DNA from: Ascaphus truei
Lineage: Eukaryota; Chordata; Amphibia; Anura; Ascaphidae
NCBI GenBank assembly: GCA_036426205.1
Contig: CM071579.1
Span: forward strand, 21,852,603 to 21,916,602
Reading direction: 5' to 3'
DNA: 64,000 nt
The notes under the pieces are model-generated. The model was given only the letters and a program-made list of their open reading frames with translations. It did no database searches and had not been told where the DNA came from. The translations under genes were made by a program, and so were the position numbers. Shown here one piece after another: positions 32,902-43,848 of the stretch. Within the stretch, counting starts at the first letter, position 1; each line of letters opens with the position of its first letter.

Positions 32902-33243
32902 TACAGTCATACGCACCCCCATTAACGTACGCAATGGGACCGGAGCATGTATGTAAAGCGAAATGTACTTAAAGGAGAGCACTACCTTTTCCCACTTATC
33001 GATGCATGTACTGTACTGCAATCGTTATATACGTGCATAACTGATGTAAATAACGCATGTGTAACAGGCTCTCATAGTCTCCCCGCTTGCACACAGCTTC
33101 GTGTGCAGGTAGGGAGCCGTATTGCTGTTCAGGATGTGATGACAGGCGCATGCGTGAGCTGCCGTTTGCCTATTGGCCGATATGTACTTACTCGCGAGTG
33201 TACTTAAAGGTAGTGAGTGTACTTAAAGCGGGGTATGCCTGTA
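32902..33243. mobile_element. Mariner-like MITE with TA target sites
   Basis: The element spans 32904-33241 and is flanked by TA on both sides (32902-32903, 33242-33243). The left end CAGTCATACGCACCCCC and the inverted right end CAGGCATACCCCGC share the terminal CAG-CATAC. The interior has the repeated word GTACTTAAAG (33200, 33220) near the right end. The short CAG-starting ends and TA duplication fit Tc1/mariner. Because the left flank is itself a TA microsatellite, the duplication alone proves little. Confidence 0.62.
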
Positions 33244-33728
33244 TATACCTTGTACATATTTTTCATATATCGTTTTTAGCCCCTCTTAGTTGTTTTATGT
33301 ATTGGAAGGAAGCCAACTACACATATGTACCCAATTCATACTAGCATACAATGTATTTCCTGCACTTCTTATATGAAACCGAGTTAAAAGAAAGAAAACA
33401 TTTACATACGTATGTGTCGACTTCTCACCCACATGTAACTTTGATTTGGTTATTCATTTATAACATTATTGAATGGAAGACCGCCCTAGATGCAGATGTT
33501 ATTGCACTCATTGACGCAATACAATGCATATATTACCAGAATATGTATGACTTCCGTGGCTCCACTGAAAACAAATAACGCATCTGTTCTCTTTAAATGC
33601 ATGGAATATTTTCCACCTCATTTCATGGGCAAACCTGCATTAACAGGGAATAATGCCTGATAAATCGGTATTCTATTTGAACTAAATCTCAGATCAGAGT
33701 CGTGAAAGATTGTTCTGAATTGTTATAA
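33244..33728. other. No recognisable feature
   Basis: Unique AT-rich sequence; short open frames only. Confidence 0.35.
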
Positions 33729-33921
33729 CATGGGGTTGCCAACTCCAGTCCTCAAGGGACACCAACATGTGAAGTATTAAGGATATTCCTGCTTCACACA
33801 GACGACCAACCCGTGGCTAAGTCATTGACTGAGCCCACTGATTGAGCCACCTTTGCTGAAGCAGGGAATCCTTAAAATCCGACGTCTTGGTGGCCCTTAG
33901 GATTGGCGTTGGCTGCCCTCG
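33729..33921 (+). mobile_element. hAT-like MITE, family B
   Basis: Left end ATGGGGTTGCCAACTCCAG, inner 'ggatattcctgcttcac', 'ccactgattgagccacc' and 'gctgaagcaggga', and an inverted right end near 'ggcgttggctgccctcg'. No clear 8-bp duplication. One of six family B traces in the window. Confidence 0.72.
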
Positions 33922-34571
33922 TGTAGACGTAGGACAATGGTAGAACCAATGTCTCTAGACATGTCACTATCTACGTATAGATAGAATATATTCTGTTGTG
34001 TCCTGGATTCATTGTATCTTGAAGCTCATTATCCACTGCTGCATATCTTGTCAGCAGTAATGTAAAATGAGGTACTGTAAGTAAAGTTTTTGTAGAGAGA
34101 CTACAAAGTGGCAGCAAACTGCACTCAACGGCAGCCCTTGAAATATCCCTGCATTGTGATGACATTTGAGAATTCCCTATGCACTTCAAAGTTGGTAACT
34201 TCATCTCACCCTCTATAGATTATAGCCAATATCAGTGTGTAGCAGCTGGCTGTAAACCCTAATTCTCCCCAAGATCTTGGTAAAATCCATTACTAACAAC
34301 TGCATCCAATATGGCCAGCAACCAGATGGCCTCCACTTGTAGAGATGCTCACTCCATGGGCATTGGTAGGTCCTCAAGTTTTCTGAGCATCTTTAAGGCA
34401 TTTGCTAAGCATCACAGAATCGTAAGTGGAAGAAAGCACATGCGCTTGGGTACACTGAAAGGGATCACTGAATCAAAGATATAGGCCCACTTCACTAAAC
34501 GGTGACACACTTCAACACCGCCTAACTCCCATTTATGAATTGACGTTAAGATGTAGCACCCTTTAGAGATA
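33922..34571. other. Mostly unassigned; MITE fragment near 34489
   Basis: 'cactaaacggtg' near 34493 resembles the ends of the element at 45826 and of sequence at 53126 ('tttactaaatggtg'). The rest has no recognisable feature. Confidence 0.35.
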
Positions 34572-37395
34572 CTAGCTGAGAGACCCGGCGTTGCCCGGGA
34601 TGTGAAGTGTGAATAAGTGTAAATGTTGTATTTGAAAGTTGTAATGTCATGTGAATGTTTTAATTATTGAAATTGTTTGTAAAGCAACAGCAGTAGAAAG
34701 AACATGTATATGAGGGCAATTTAGCGAATGTAGGTATTGTTACGGTTGTTAGTTTATAAAATGTTATTATGGAAGGCTTTTGAATATGTATGTCCATTGT
34801 GGCGTGCCTGAGGCATGTGTGTGTGGTGTGGCTGAGGCATGTTGGTGTGTGTGTGGCGAGGGCATTGGTGTGTGTATGGCGCGTGTCTGTGTGGCTTGTC
34901 CTAGGGCGTGTGTGTGACGTGGGTGATGGCGTGTGGCGTGCCAGGTGCGTGTGGGCGAGGGTTGTTTGTGCGTGTGTGGTGTGTTTTTGTGGCTGAGGGG
35001 TGTGGCTTAGGGGGTGTGGCATGTGTGATGTGCTGGTGTGAGGGCGTGTGTGTGGCTGTTGGTTGTGTGTGTGATTGTTTTTTGTGTGTGTTTTTGTGGT
35101 TGCGGCCTCCGGAGGAGCTGCGTGCTTTGTCCTGTGGTTAGTAAGTATGATAGTGGTCTCGGGAGGGGGGGGGGGAGGTTAATGGTGGTGTTGTGTGGCT
35201 TTTGCGCCTCCGGAGGAGCTGCGTGCGTTGTCCTGTTTTATGTAAGTATGATAGTGGTCTCGGGTAGGGGGGGGGGGTTAATGGTGTGTGTGTGGCTTTT
35301 GCGGCCTCCGGAGGAGCTGCGTGCGTTGTCCGTGTTATTAAGTATGATAGTGGTCTCGGGAGGGGGGGGGGGAGTTAATGGTGTGTGTGTGGTTTTGGCG
35401 GCCTCCGGAGGAGCTGCTTACGTTGTCCGGTGGTTATGTAAGTATGATAGTGGTCTCAGGAGGGGGGGGGGGGAGAGGTTAATGGTGTGTGTGTGGCTTT
35501 TGCGGCCTCTGGAGGAGCTGCGTGTGTTGTCCTGTGGTTATGTAAGTATGAATAGTGGTATCGGGAGGGGGGGGGGAGAGGTAAATGGTGTGTTGGTTTT
35601 TGCGGCCTCCGGAGGAAGCAGCGGGCATTGGGTGTTTCGGGTGGGGGGAGGTGAAGGGCTGCGGAGGAGCAGCCTGCGTTGGCTGTTCGGGGGTGGGGGG
35701 GTGAGGGGGTGCGAGAAGCAGCGTGCGTTGCTGTTCGGTGGGGGGGGGTGAGGGGGCTGCGGAGGCGCAGCGTGCGTTGGCTGTTCGGTGGGGGGTGTGA
35801 GGAGCTGCGGAGGAGCAGCGTGCGTTTGGCTGTTCGTGGTGGGGGGGTGAGGGGCTGCGGAGGAGCAGCGTGCTTTGGCTGTTCGGGGGGGGGGGAGGGG
35901 CTGTGGAGGGCAGTCGTGCTTTGGCTTTGGGTGGGGGGTGAGGGGCTGCGGAGGTGCGCGTGCGTTGGCTGTTCGGGTGGGGGTGGTAGGGGCTGTCGGA
36001 GGAGCAGCGTGCAATGCTGTTCAGGTTGGGGGAGGGTGAGGGCTGCGAGGAGGCAGCGTGCGTTGGCTGTTCGGTTGGGGGGTGAGGGGCTGCAAGGAGC
36101 AGTGTGCGTTGGCTGTTACAGGTGGGGGGGGGGTGAGGGGCTGCGGAGAGCAGCGTGCATTGGCTGTTCGGTGGGGGGGGAGGGGCTGCGGAGGATCAGC
36201 GTGCTGTTGGCTGTTCGTGGGGGGGGGTGGTGGTCTGCGGAGAGACAGCGGCGTTTGGCTGTTCGGTGGGGGGGTGAGGGGCTGCGGAGGAGCAGCGTGC
36301 ATTTGCGTTCTGGGTGGGGGGTGATGCGTGCTAGGGAGCAGCGTGCGTTGGCTGTTTCTGGTGGGGGTGGTTTATGGGCTGTGTAGGAGCAGCGTGCGTT
36401 GGCTGTTTCTGGGTGGGGGGGGTGAGAGGCTGCGGAGGAGCAGCGTGGCTTTGGCTGTTCGGGTGGGGGGGTTGGAGGGCTGCGGTACGGGAGAGCTGTG
36501 GCGTGCGGTTAGTGGTGTGGCATGAGGTTGTGTTGGTTTTTCGGCCTCCGGAGGAGCAGCGTGCGTTGGCTGTTGGGTGGGTGGGGTGTGAGCGCTGCGG
36601 TAGCAGGAGACGTGGCCTCGTTCTTGTGGCATGAGGTTGTTGGTTTTTGCGGCCTCCGGAGGAGCAGCCGTGCGTTGGCTGTTCGGGTGGGGGGGGTGAG
36701 GGGCCATGCGGTTTAGCGGGAGAGCTGTGGCGTGCGTTCGTGGTGTGCATGAGGTTGTGTGGTTTTTGCGGCCTCGGAGGAGCAGCGTGCGTTGGCTTTG
36801 GGTGGGGGGGAGGTGTGAGGGGCTGTCGGTAGCGGGAGAGCTGTGGCGTGCGTTCGTGTGTGCATGAGGTTGGGGGGGTGTGTGGTCGAGGGGGGTGTTT
36901 TTTAGAAGAGCATTGTCCCGTCGGTATGCGCTGCGTGTTCGTGCGGTGGTGTGCAGGTGATCGTGCGGTGTTGTGTGGCGGTGTAATGTTGGAGTGCTGA
37001 AAGCAATTTTTATATAGTTCAGATTCTGTACCTGATCTTGTAGCAGGCGGTGAGGATTTTTGTGGTTAGAGGTGGCCCCAGAGCAGAGGAGTCGTTGCTT
37101 GAAGCGTGGTCCAGAGCAGTGAGTTAGGTGCTGTTGAGCGTTCCCAAATCTCCCAGAGCAGTGAGTGTAAGGTGCTTTAAGCGTTCCCAAAGGTCATGAG
37201 GGGGGGACAGTGTGGCAGTGGTGTTGGCCGCAGGCCAATGAGAAGGCAGTGAGGGGTGGGACAGTGTGGCAGTGGTGTTGGCCGCAGGCCAATGAGAGGT
37301 GTGTGGGGGCGCGGCATGGCTGATCTGAGTGACAGCCAAAGGTCAATGGATTGGCCTAGGGACACAGCCATGAAGACAAACATACAGTGCTTTCA
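34572..37395 (-). mobile_element. Helitron 2, minus strand, with expanded tandem repeats
   Basis: On the minus strand the 3' end reads CCCGGGCAACGCCGGG, a hairpin with 5-bp arms, then TCTCTCAGCTAG (ending at 34572) followed by T. It is almost identical to the end of Helitron 1. The 5' part near 37190-37390 (minus) shares CTCATTGGCCTGCG and CTGTCACTCAG words with Helitron 1. The exact 5' TC start was not found, so the 5' end may be truncated. The middle is filled by the G-rich tandem arrays given separately. No Rep/helicase domain; the 230-270 codon frames over the arrays are repeat-derived. Confidence 0.75.
35100..36860. repeat. Two nested minisatellites inside Helitron 2
   Basis: From 35106 to about 35606 a unit of about 100 bp recurs five times. 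Each begins with the palindrome CCTCCGGAGG (once CCTCTGGAGG) and holds 'agtatgatagtggtctcggg' and a run of 8 to 11 G. From about 35640 to 36480 a shorter unit of roughly 55 to 70 bp ('gaggggctgcggaggagcag', 'cgtgcgttggctgttcgg', G run) takes over. From 36480 to 36860 a longer composite unit with both motifs appears. The arrays share GGAGGAGC(T/A)GCGTGCGTTG, so the short unit probably arose from the long one. Confidence 0.85.
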
Positions 37396-38036
37396 AAAAA
37401 TATTAGTAGATGGCCATATGGAGACAGGGTGATCTAGTGCTATTCTCACTGAACCGGTTTAAATTCCAGGCTTGGTTCTTGCGATCTTTGCAAGAAGTTG
37501 TCAAGACCCAAAAGTTAGGTTTTGTCTCTTCAAGTTTAGGGGCAGCAATTACAGGTGAATTGCTACATGCACTGCATCTCGACGTAAGTATCCAACTATT
37601 CATGAATTAGAGTTCAATAAATGTTCTCTATATGGTTAATAAAATAATATGAAGAAAGTTTGGCAACAACTGTCTTGCACCCATTGGGTGAGTAAAACTT
37701 GAAACACTGCCCTAACGTCAGGAGATTCCATTGTAATGTTTTCCACTCGATGTTCAGTCATTTGTTCTCACTTTAAAAAGAAGTGAGAAATGACAGTTTA
37801 GGATATCAAACTCCTATTTCCGTAACCTCTTCATTTCCTAACGCTACTGTGGCTGCAATGTGTCCCTATTCCCTCCAGCATGGAAGGGGTTAAAAAATGT
37901 GCATCTAAGATTTGCAACAAAAAAAAGTAGCAGTATTCCCCTCATAACATCCCACTTCAGTCACAGAGCACTGTATTGAAAACCCAGAGGAAGGTTAAAT
38001 TGGACCAACAACATTTATTGTTTTTGTAATACTATA
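37396..38036. other. No recognisable feature
   Basis: Unique AT-rich sequence. Confidence 0.35.
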
Positions 38037-39845
38037 TGTAGCCAGGTCACCCTTTCCCCCTGCGACCACCTCGGAGCCGTTGGCACAAGCGATGCCGGGG
38101 TACTGCCGGAAAGGCCAGCGGCAGACACCGACGGCCATCCCAGTGGTGGGGGCGTTGCAGGGAGCGGTGCGCTGTCTCCGCGAGCAGGCCGGTTGCCGGG
38201 AACGCGATCGGGCCGTGCTAAGGCGCCGCAGTCGCGTCTCTAAGGTCCCGGCGGCCGGAGGAGCGGCCGCCATTATTAGCCATTCGCACATTCGCAGTGA
38301 TCGCGCATGCGCAGTTAGAGCCCCAGATCGGAAAGTCGCGCGAGGGCCAGGAACAGAGTAGGGGAAAGGTTGAGGAAAGTCCCTATAGCTCGCGCATGCG
38401 CAGAAAGGCGCGCACCGGCCCCAATGCCGCATAGGCTCTATGGGACTACAACTCCCATGAGCATAGCGAGGGAGGCAACCAGGTATGCTCATCAGGAGCC
38501 ATAGGGCTGCAGACTGCCCTGGACGGAAAGTGATACATTTCGCGGGCTTGCACCACGCGAGTCAGTCAGCGGAGGGACCCTGTGAGGGAAGAGGTAGGGT
38601 ACAGGAGATGGGACTCCCTGTATTAGGCCAGCACCCCCTTTGGTCCAGGATAGCTCAGCTCCCCAGTAAGGTGTGTGTGTGCCCGGGGCAGCCCTCAGAT
38701 AGGGACCCTGCCACTTACTTAGTGGAGCTGAGAGAAGGAAGTCTGCAGTTATAGATGGAGCTAGGGAGCTGTGAGGGGAAGAAGGGTGCGGGGAGTGAGA
38801 GCAGCTCCTGCACCCCATAGGTACCCACACCCAGGTAGGCCCCCACCCCCCGCTAGCGTTAGTGGGTTAAGTACTGAGGGAGCCAAGATAGGGACTTGCC
38901 TTAGTGTTGTTAGAGTGCTGCACTGTCAGGTCACAGCGAGCAGTGCTGTGAGGTCTGATAGGCAGGCACCTTGTTGCGAGCAGCACGTTGGTTGAAGCCT
39001 CCAGTGTTACACTTTGCTGCGGTAGGCCTGGTCTAGTCAGAGAGTAGTGGGTCTGAGAAGGGCTAATAGCTGTTCTAGTCACCTTGAGGTAGCGCTAGGG
39101 GTAGATGGCGAAGGGATAGACTGTTAACGAGGTCAGGAATTCTGGAGAGGATCTGCACTAGGCTAGCCAACAGTAGGTAGACGCCCAAGTACTGCATGGA
39201 AGAGTACTCTAGTCCATTCCAGATCACTTACCGAAGGGATGGGTATATTAGGGGAGTGGGACAGGTCAATTACCCCCTGCAGGCCTAGGAGTTCCCAAGC
39301 ACTAAGGTTGCGTACTACGGACAGCCCTAGTAGGTTCTGTCCAGCGTTCAGCCATTGAAGATAGGGACACAGCGGCGCTGTTCGTGGTGTTCTGGGTGAG
39401 GAAGCGGTTTGGGACCCACGTTGGGTCCACAGAGACGATTCCAGAGTGGGACCGCCCGAGCTGGTTGTGGCTGCAGTGGCGAGGGTAGAGTGGTTTCGGT
39501 TGGCAGGATCAAGAGGATCCATCACCACTCTGACCCTTTGAGAGTTTGTTCGACCCGACACGGATGTTGGGGTTTGGGGGGGAGTCTCGCAGGTGATTTA
39601 CCCCATCACATGGGCCACCAACAGCGCTAGACGGTTTTAGTGAGCTGCGGCAGTCACCCCTTGACTAACTCTGTAGGAGTACGGGAACATTGGGTGGGGT
39701 TCTTGGGAAGCCTGGGTGGGATCACATGTGTTTGGAACGTCCTGCGAGACGTCACTGTATAGTGTCTCACCGTGAGAGAGACAACGTTATCATTATTACG
39801 TTAGTAAAGTCCTTAGTTATATAATCACTGTGTGTGTGGTTTCTT
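38037..39845 (+). mobile_element. GC-rich LTR-like block, copy 2
   Basis: Starts TGTAGCCAGGTCACCC and is collinear with the block at 18765: a GCCGCCATTATTAGCCATTC-like section, CGCATGCGCAG words (three), 'gactacaactcccatgagc' (38443-38461), and a late AGTAAA..TGTGGTTT section near 39800. 'ACTACAACTCCCA' is also a known promoter motif (SBF/ZNF143 type), which LTRs can carry. At 1.8 kb this copy is about twice as long as copy 1. No internal coding region is attached. Many short open frames on both strands are explained by high GC. Confidence 0.45.
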
Positions 39846-40009
39846 CCGCTGCGAGGCCGAACAGCGTCGGGAACGGTTAGGCCGCTCCTCTCGCTGGCAT
39901 GCGCGGCAGCCGGCGGCCCGGCCTGCGGTCGGCTTCGGGCCCCTTGGAGCCTGCGCGGCGGCCCGGGTCCGGGCCTCGGTTGCGGATGCCTGTTTCCGTT
40001 CCTGTTGTT
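39846..40009. other. GC-rich spacer
   Basis: GC-rich sequence (GGCGGCCCGG words) between the LTR-like block and the minisatellite; it may be part of the same element. Confidence 0.3.
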
Positions 40010-40365
40010 GTTCACTGGGTGCAGAGGTCTCGGAGATGTATCAGTCACTGAGTGCTGCAGTCTCGGCGATGTATCAGTCACTGGGTGCAGCGGTCTCAGA
40101 GATGTATCAGTCACTGAGTGCAGCGGTCTCAGAGATGTATCAGTCACTGAGTGCAGCGGTCTCGGAGATGTATCAGTCACTGAGTGCAGCGGTCTCGGAG
40201 ATGTATCAGTCACTGAGTGCTGCGGTCTCGGAGATGTATCAGTCACTGAGTGCAGCGGTCTCTGAGATGTATCAGTCACTGAGTGCAGCGGTCTCAGAGA
40301 TGTATCAGTCACTGAGTGCAGCAGTCTCAGAGATGTATCAGTCACTGAGTGCAGCAGAGAGATAG
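40010..40365. repeat. 33-bp minisatellite, about 10 units
   Basis: The unit contains GATGTATCAGTCACTGAGTG followed by 'cagcggtctcgga', 33 bp in all. It recurs about 10 times with few differences (C/T and A/G at two or three positions). Because 33 is a multiple of three and the unit lacks stops in several frames, open frames of 140 to 190 codons appear on both strands (for example EMYQSLSAAVS repeated on the plus strand). No start context, splice site or known domain supports translation. Confidence 0.9.
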
Positions 40366-41241
40366 ATGAATGTCACAGTTTGAGACTTGTGTGCGTGGAT
40401 AAGACACTTCATGACATAAAGGCACAGCTGCAATTACTGCAAATCTGACTCATGCTGATGAGCTTTGATTAAAAAAGAATTGGGAGTTAATGTAGGTGCT
40501 ATATATATACTGTATTTGTGAAATATACCCAGAACATTTGAATGCATTTAGCATAGGGACCTGCTATTGATACTTACCTTGACGTTGGTTAGCAGGCTTG
40601 TCATTATTTGATCAAAGGATGTAACCAAAAGTCTCTCTTGTCTTACAGATTTAGTTTGCACTTTGTATATTTATTTCCCCATTTATTGCTATCCCAATGG
40701 GAGAAGCGCAGGGATTCACTTTGTTTTTTCACATACTGTATGCATGGCCAATCCTTTCACCAGCCGCATGCTCCTTACATGGAGAAGCGCAGTGAATATA
40801 TATTTGTTTTACATTAACCCAGTCAATGCTGGAGGTTTGTAGAGCGCTAATCCCATTCATATGGGCGGGCTACACTTATCACCCTTTCATGGATCTGGGA
40901 CGATGTTTCTCCAGCACATTAGTGCAATACATATTCCATAAAAAGCAATCAAGAAGTTGGATGACATTGATCTCATAATAACCACTGGTGATTACTAGGA
41001 GTTATCCTAACATCTGCTTCTTCTCCCTCCTTCGTTTAAGGTACAGTCATTAATTACCTGCCATGAAATTCAATGTTCCGTGTATCAATCACACCGTCAG
41101 AAACAGTGACACAAAAATACTTTGGGTTTATGTTGAAGGGAGAAACCATTATTGCTTTGCAAAAATAGGTTCAAAGGGATTAATGCAAAAAAATAACATT
41201 TTCCATATTGACAAAATATATCATAAATACACATTAAGGGA
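40366..41241. other. No recognisable feature
   Basis: Unique AT-rich sequence. Confidence 0.35.
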
Positions 41242-41588
41242 TATTAAGGCAGGGGTGTGCAAATTATTCCCCGTGCGCCCCCCCTGCCTGATCTAACCCC
41301 CCCCCCCCCCCCCCCCCCCCCTTCCCCCTGGCTCGGTTCCAGCGTCAAATGATGCCGCAGGGTCATGTGATGTCACGTTGCAATGGTAATGCGACGTCAC
41401 ATGACCCCACAGGGTCATTTGACGCCAGGTTGCCATGGCGACACCCGACACAAAGGTGAGTCAAGTTACAGAGGCCTCGCGCAGTCCCCCGGCATTTAAT
41501 TTAAATGCCTTCGGGGAAGTGCCGGGCCTCTGTAACCGACGCCCCCCCCTGAAAATCTCCCCCCAGTTTGCGTACCCCTGTATTAAGG
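41242..41588 (+). mobile_element. hAT-like MITE, family C, perfect 8-bp duplication
   Basis: TATTAAGG occurs at 41242-41249 and 41581-41588, an exact 8-bp target duplication around 41250-41580 (331 bp). The left end is CAGGGGTGTGCAAATTATTC and the inverted right end CAGGGGTACGCAAACTGGG. An inner palindromic section is built around GTCATGTGATGTCACGTTGC and its inverse. A run of about 25 C occurs at 41298-41322. A probable partial relative lies near 4405-4435 ('ccccccagtttgcacacc'). Confidence 0.92.
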
Positions 41589-41702
41589 CACTTGCACATA
41601 ATTTAGGGGAAAATACTAGAGTCATTCCAAAGATGCCATAATTAGAGATGCATTTTAATGCAGTTTTGAGCAAATCCCATGTCGGACTTGTAGCCAAGTA
41701 AC
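41589..41702. other. Short unassigned spacer
   Basis: Unique sequence between two MITEs. Confidence 0.4.
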
Positions 41703-42106
41703 CCTTAGGCTGAGTTCAGGGAGCCAGAGACAGGAGTTGGAGGGCGGGCGTTCGCGTGTGCGAGCGTCAGTCTGCTGGGCGATGTGTGTACATCATCCCC
41801 AGCAGACCTTTTCAAGCTTTCAGGAGGCGGGGCGACAGACAGCAGCTTAGGGATCGGTGTTGCTGTGTTGAAATAATTTTCAAGAATGATTTCATTGGCT
41901 GCCGAAGTACCAGTGACGCTGCTGCAGCTTCAAAAAACGACTTGGGTTGTTTATTGAAACTGTAGCCAGCGTCAACTCCGTACTTCGGCTACAGGGCAGC
42001 TGCTACCCTGACAACTGCTATTCAGTTGAAACAATTTGTATCCAACATCCGCCCGCACATAAGCACACCCCCCCTCCGAAGCCAGCATCCTGAACGAGGC
42101 CTTACT
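41703..42106. mobile_element. MITE with TTAGGCTGAG-type ends
   Basis: The left end CCTTAGGCTGAGTTCAGG and the inverted right end AAGGCCTCGTTCAGGATGC match imperfectly. The interior is CpG-rich with direct words such as GCAGACC. About 400 bp, no transposase. The left end resembles the 65-bp element at 21191. Confidence 0.55.
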
Positions 42107-42554
42107 TTATCCAGAACACAAAACACTACAGGATAACTTTACAAGGGAGCATGTGAACAATTTCTACAAAAAAATGTCCTCTTAAAAAGTGCACCAATTC
42201 AACGACAGGTACATACACTGCGAGCAGCAGTGTATTAGTTAGGAAATGCATGTGTTCCTGTGAGTAAGGCTCAATGTACATTTAAAATACAGTGTTTTCT
42301 GAGGACATTCAGTTTCTGAGCTCTTTAAATGGAATAATGAGCTTGATTGATGTGTTTTGATGTTTCAGTTCTTCATCAAACTCCCCCATATTTCAAACTT
42401 AAATTGACATTTTTGTTTTCAGCCTTATCTTTACTTCTCGGTAACCCTTTCACTACCAGAGGTTTCCCGCGGAATATGTTAGCCTGCTGAATAATGGGAG
42501 GGTTGGGGGATTAAAGGTGCAGTCCCACATTATAGCAAAAACAGGAGGGAACTG
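42107..42554 (-). repeat. Unassigned, with weak hammerhead-like core on minus strand
   Basis: On the minus strand TTGATGA (42379 to 42373), AG-AA-CT and GAAAC (42366 to 42362) give a core with one first-box change but only a 2-bp stem II. No GU-H follows. The rest of the interval is unique-looking. Confidence 0.3.
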
Positions 42555-43848
42555 CAGTGAGCTGAAAGCACTGAGCCTCGCCAGAGAACGTCCTTACACG
42601 GTAGTACAGGTTGAAAAAAATCTGTCCATGTCAAGTTCGACCTGTGTTAAATTTAGATGACAGATATTACTTAGCCTATATTTGTATTTATAGTTTATTG
42701 ATCCTGCGGTCAGTAGTCCGACAGCGACTTGCGTTGCAGCGTAGCGCAGACAGGGATTTGGCCTCAGCCACAACATCCTAGACCACAAGGGATGTCCCCA
42801 TGTTGTTTGTATGGTGCTTGGGATGAATAGTTAATTTAAAAAAATCCTTCTACTGTCCCCGAATATATCTGTATATAGTTATCATATCCCCTCTTAGACG
42901 CCTCTTTTCTAATATAAATAAATCTAATTTAGCTAGCCTCTCCTCATAAGTCAGATTCTCCATCCCCCTTATTAATTTGGTGGCTCTTCTCTGCACTTCC
43001 ATAATGTGTTTGTTAGAGTGGGGCAAAATTGTACTCCATATTCAAGGTGTGGTCTTACTGATGCTTTATACAGGGGTAAAATGATACTTCCTTCCCTTCC
43101 ATCCATTGCCTGTTTTATGCAAGTTAAGATCATATTTGCCTTTGCAGTTACTGCATGACTTGGGCACTATTTCTAAAACTGCTGTCTACAAGCACTCCTA
43201 AATCCTTCTTCATCAAGGATTCTCCTAATGTATTCCCATTTAATTTGTAAGTAGTCTGTTTATTCTTGTTTCCCAAATGCATAACCTTACATTTATCTGT
43301 ATTAAACCTCAGCTGTCCAAGTTTCCAGTTTACCCAAGTCCTTCTGTAAAGAAATTACACCCTGCTCTGATTTTACTACCTTACACAATTTTGTGTCATC
43401 AGCAAAGATGGAGATTTTGCTCTCTATGCCAACCTCAAGGTCATTAATAAACAAGTTAAAAAGCAGGGATCCCAGTACCGAACCTTGCGGTACTACACTC
43501 AAAACTTTAGCCCAACCTGAACTTTCGATTTATGACAACACTGTTGTCTATCCTGCAACCAGTTTTCAATCCAAGTGCAAATATTTTTACCCGGACAAAT
43601 TTATTTTATTTTGTGCACTAACCTCTTGTGTGGAACTGTATTAAAAGTGTTTGAAACTCTAAGTAGACAACATCAACTGCATTATCTTGGTCTAAATTCC
43701 TACTTACCCCCTCAAAGAAACTAATAAAGTTAGTTTGACATGACCTACCCCTCATAAATGAATGCTGACTATTTGTAATACTTTTGCTATCCATTAGATA
43801 TTCCTGAATATTATCCCTTACTAAACATTCAAGTAGCTTTCTGTAACA
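42555..43848 (-). mobile_element. CR1-like LINE, minus strand
   Basis: Reading from 43848 down to 42590 on the minus strand there is the second half of a CR1-group reverse transcriptase: a KLLE-type start, then NSQHSFMRGRSCQTNFISFF near 43760, and 'DQDNAVDVVYLEF' (motif A). The best preserved frame, 43302-43502, holds PQGSVLGSLLFNLFINDLEV and IFADDTKLCKVV. Downstream follow a MHLGNKNKQT region, a GVLVDSS block and a frameshifted C-terminal region ending near 42600 in 'aacttgacatggacagattt'. Several stops and frameshifts make it dead. It belongs to the same family as the plus-strand copy at 53386-55180. Confidence 0.86.

Noticed and set aside
35038..37190. Open frames of 230 to 270 codons on both strands
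   Set aside because: They follow the G-rich tandem units of Helitron 2 and change character with the units; no conserved domain or start context.
39767..40365. 177- and 192-codon frames with 11-residue repeats (candidate repeat protein)
   Set aside because: Explained by a 33-bp minisatellite open in several frames on both strands; no promoter, splice or domain evidence.
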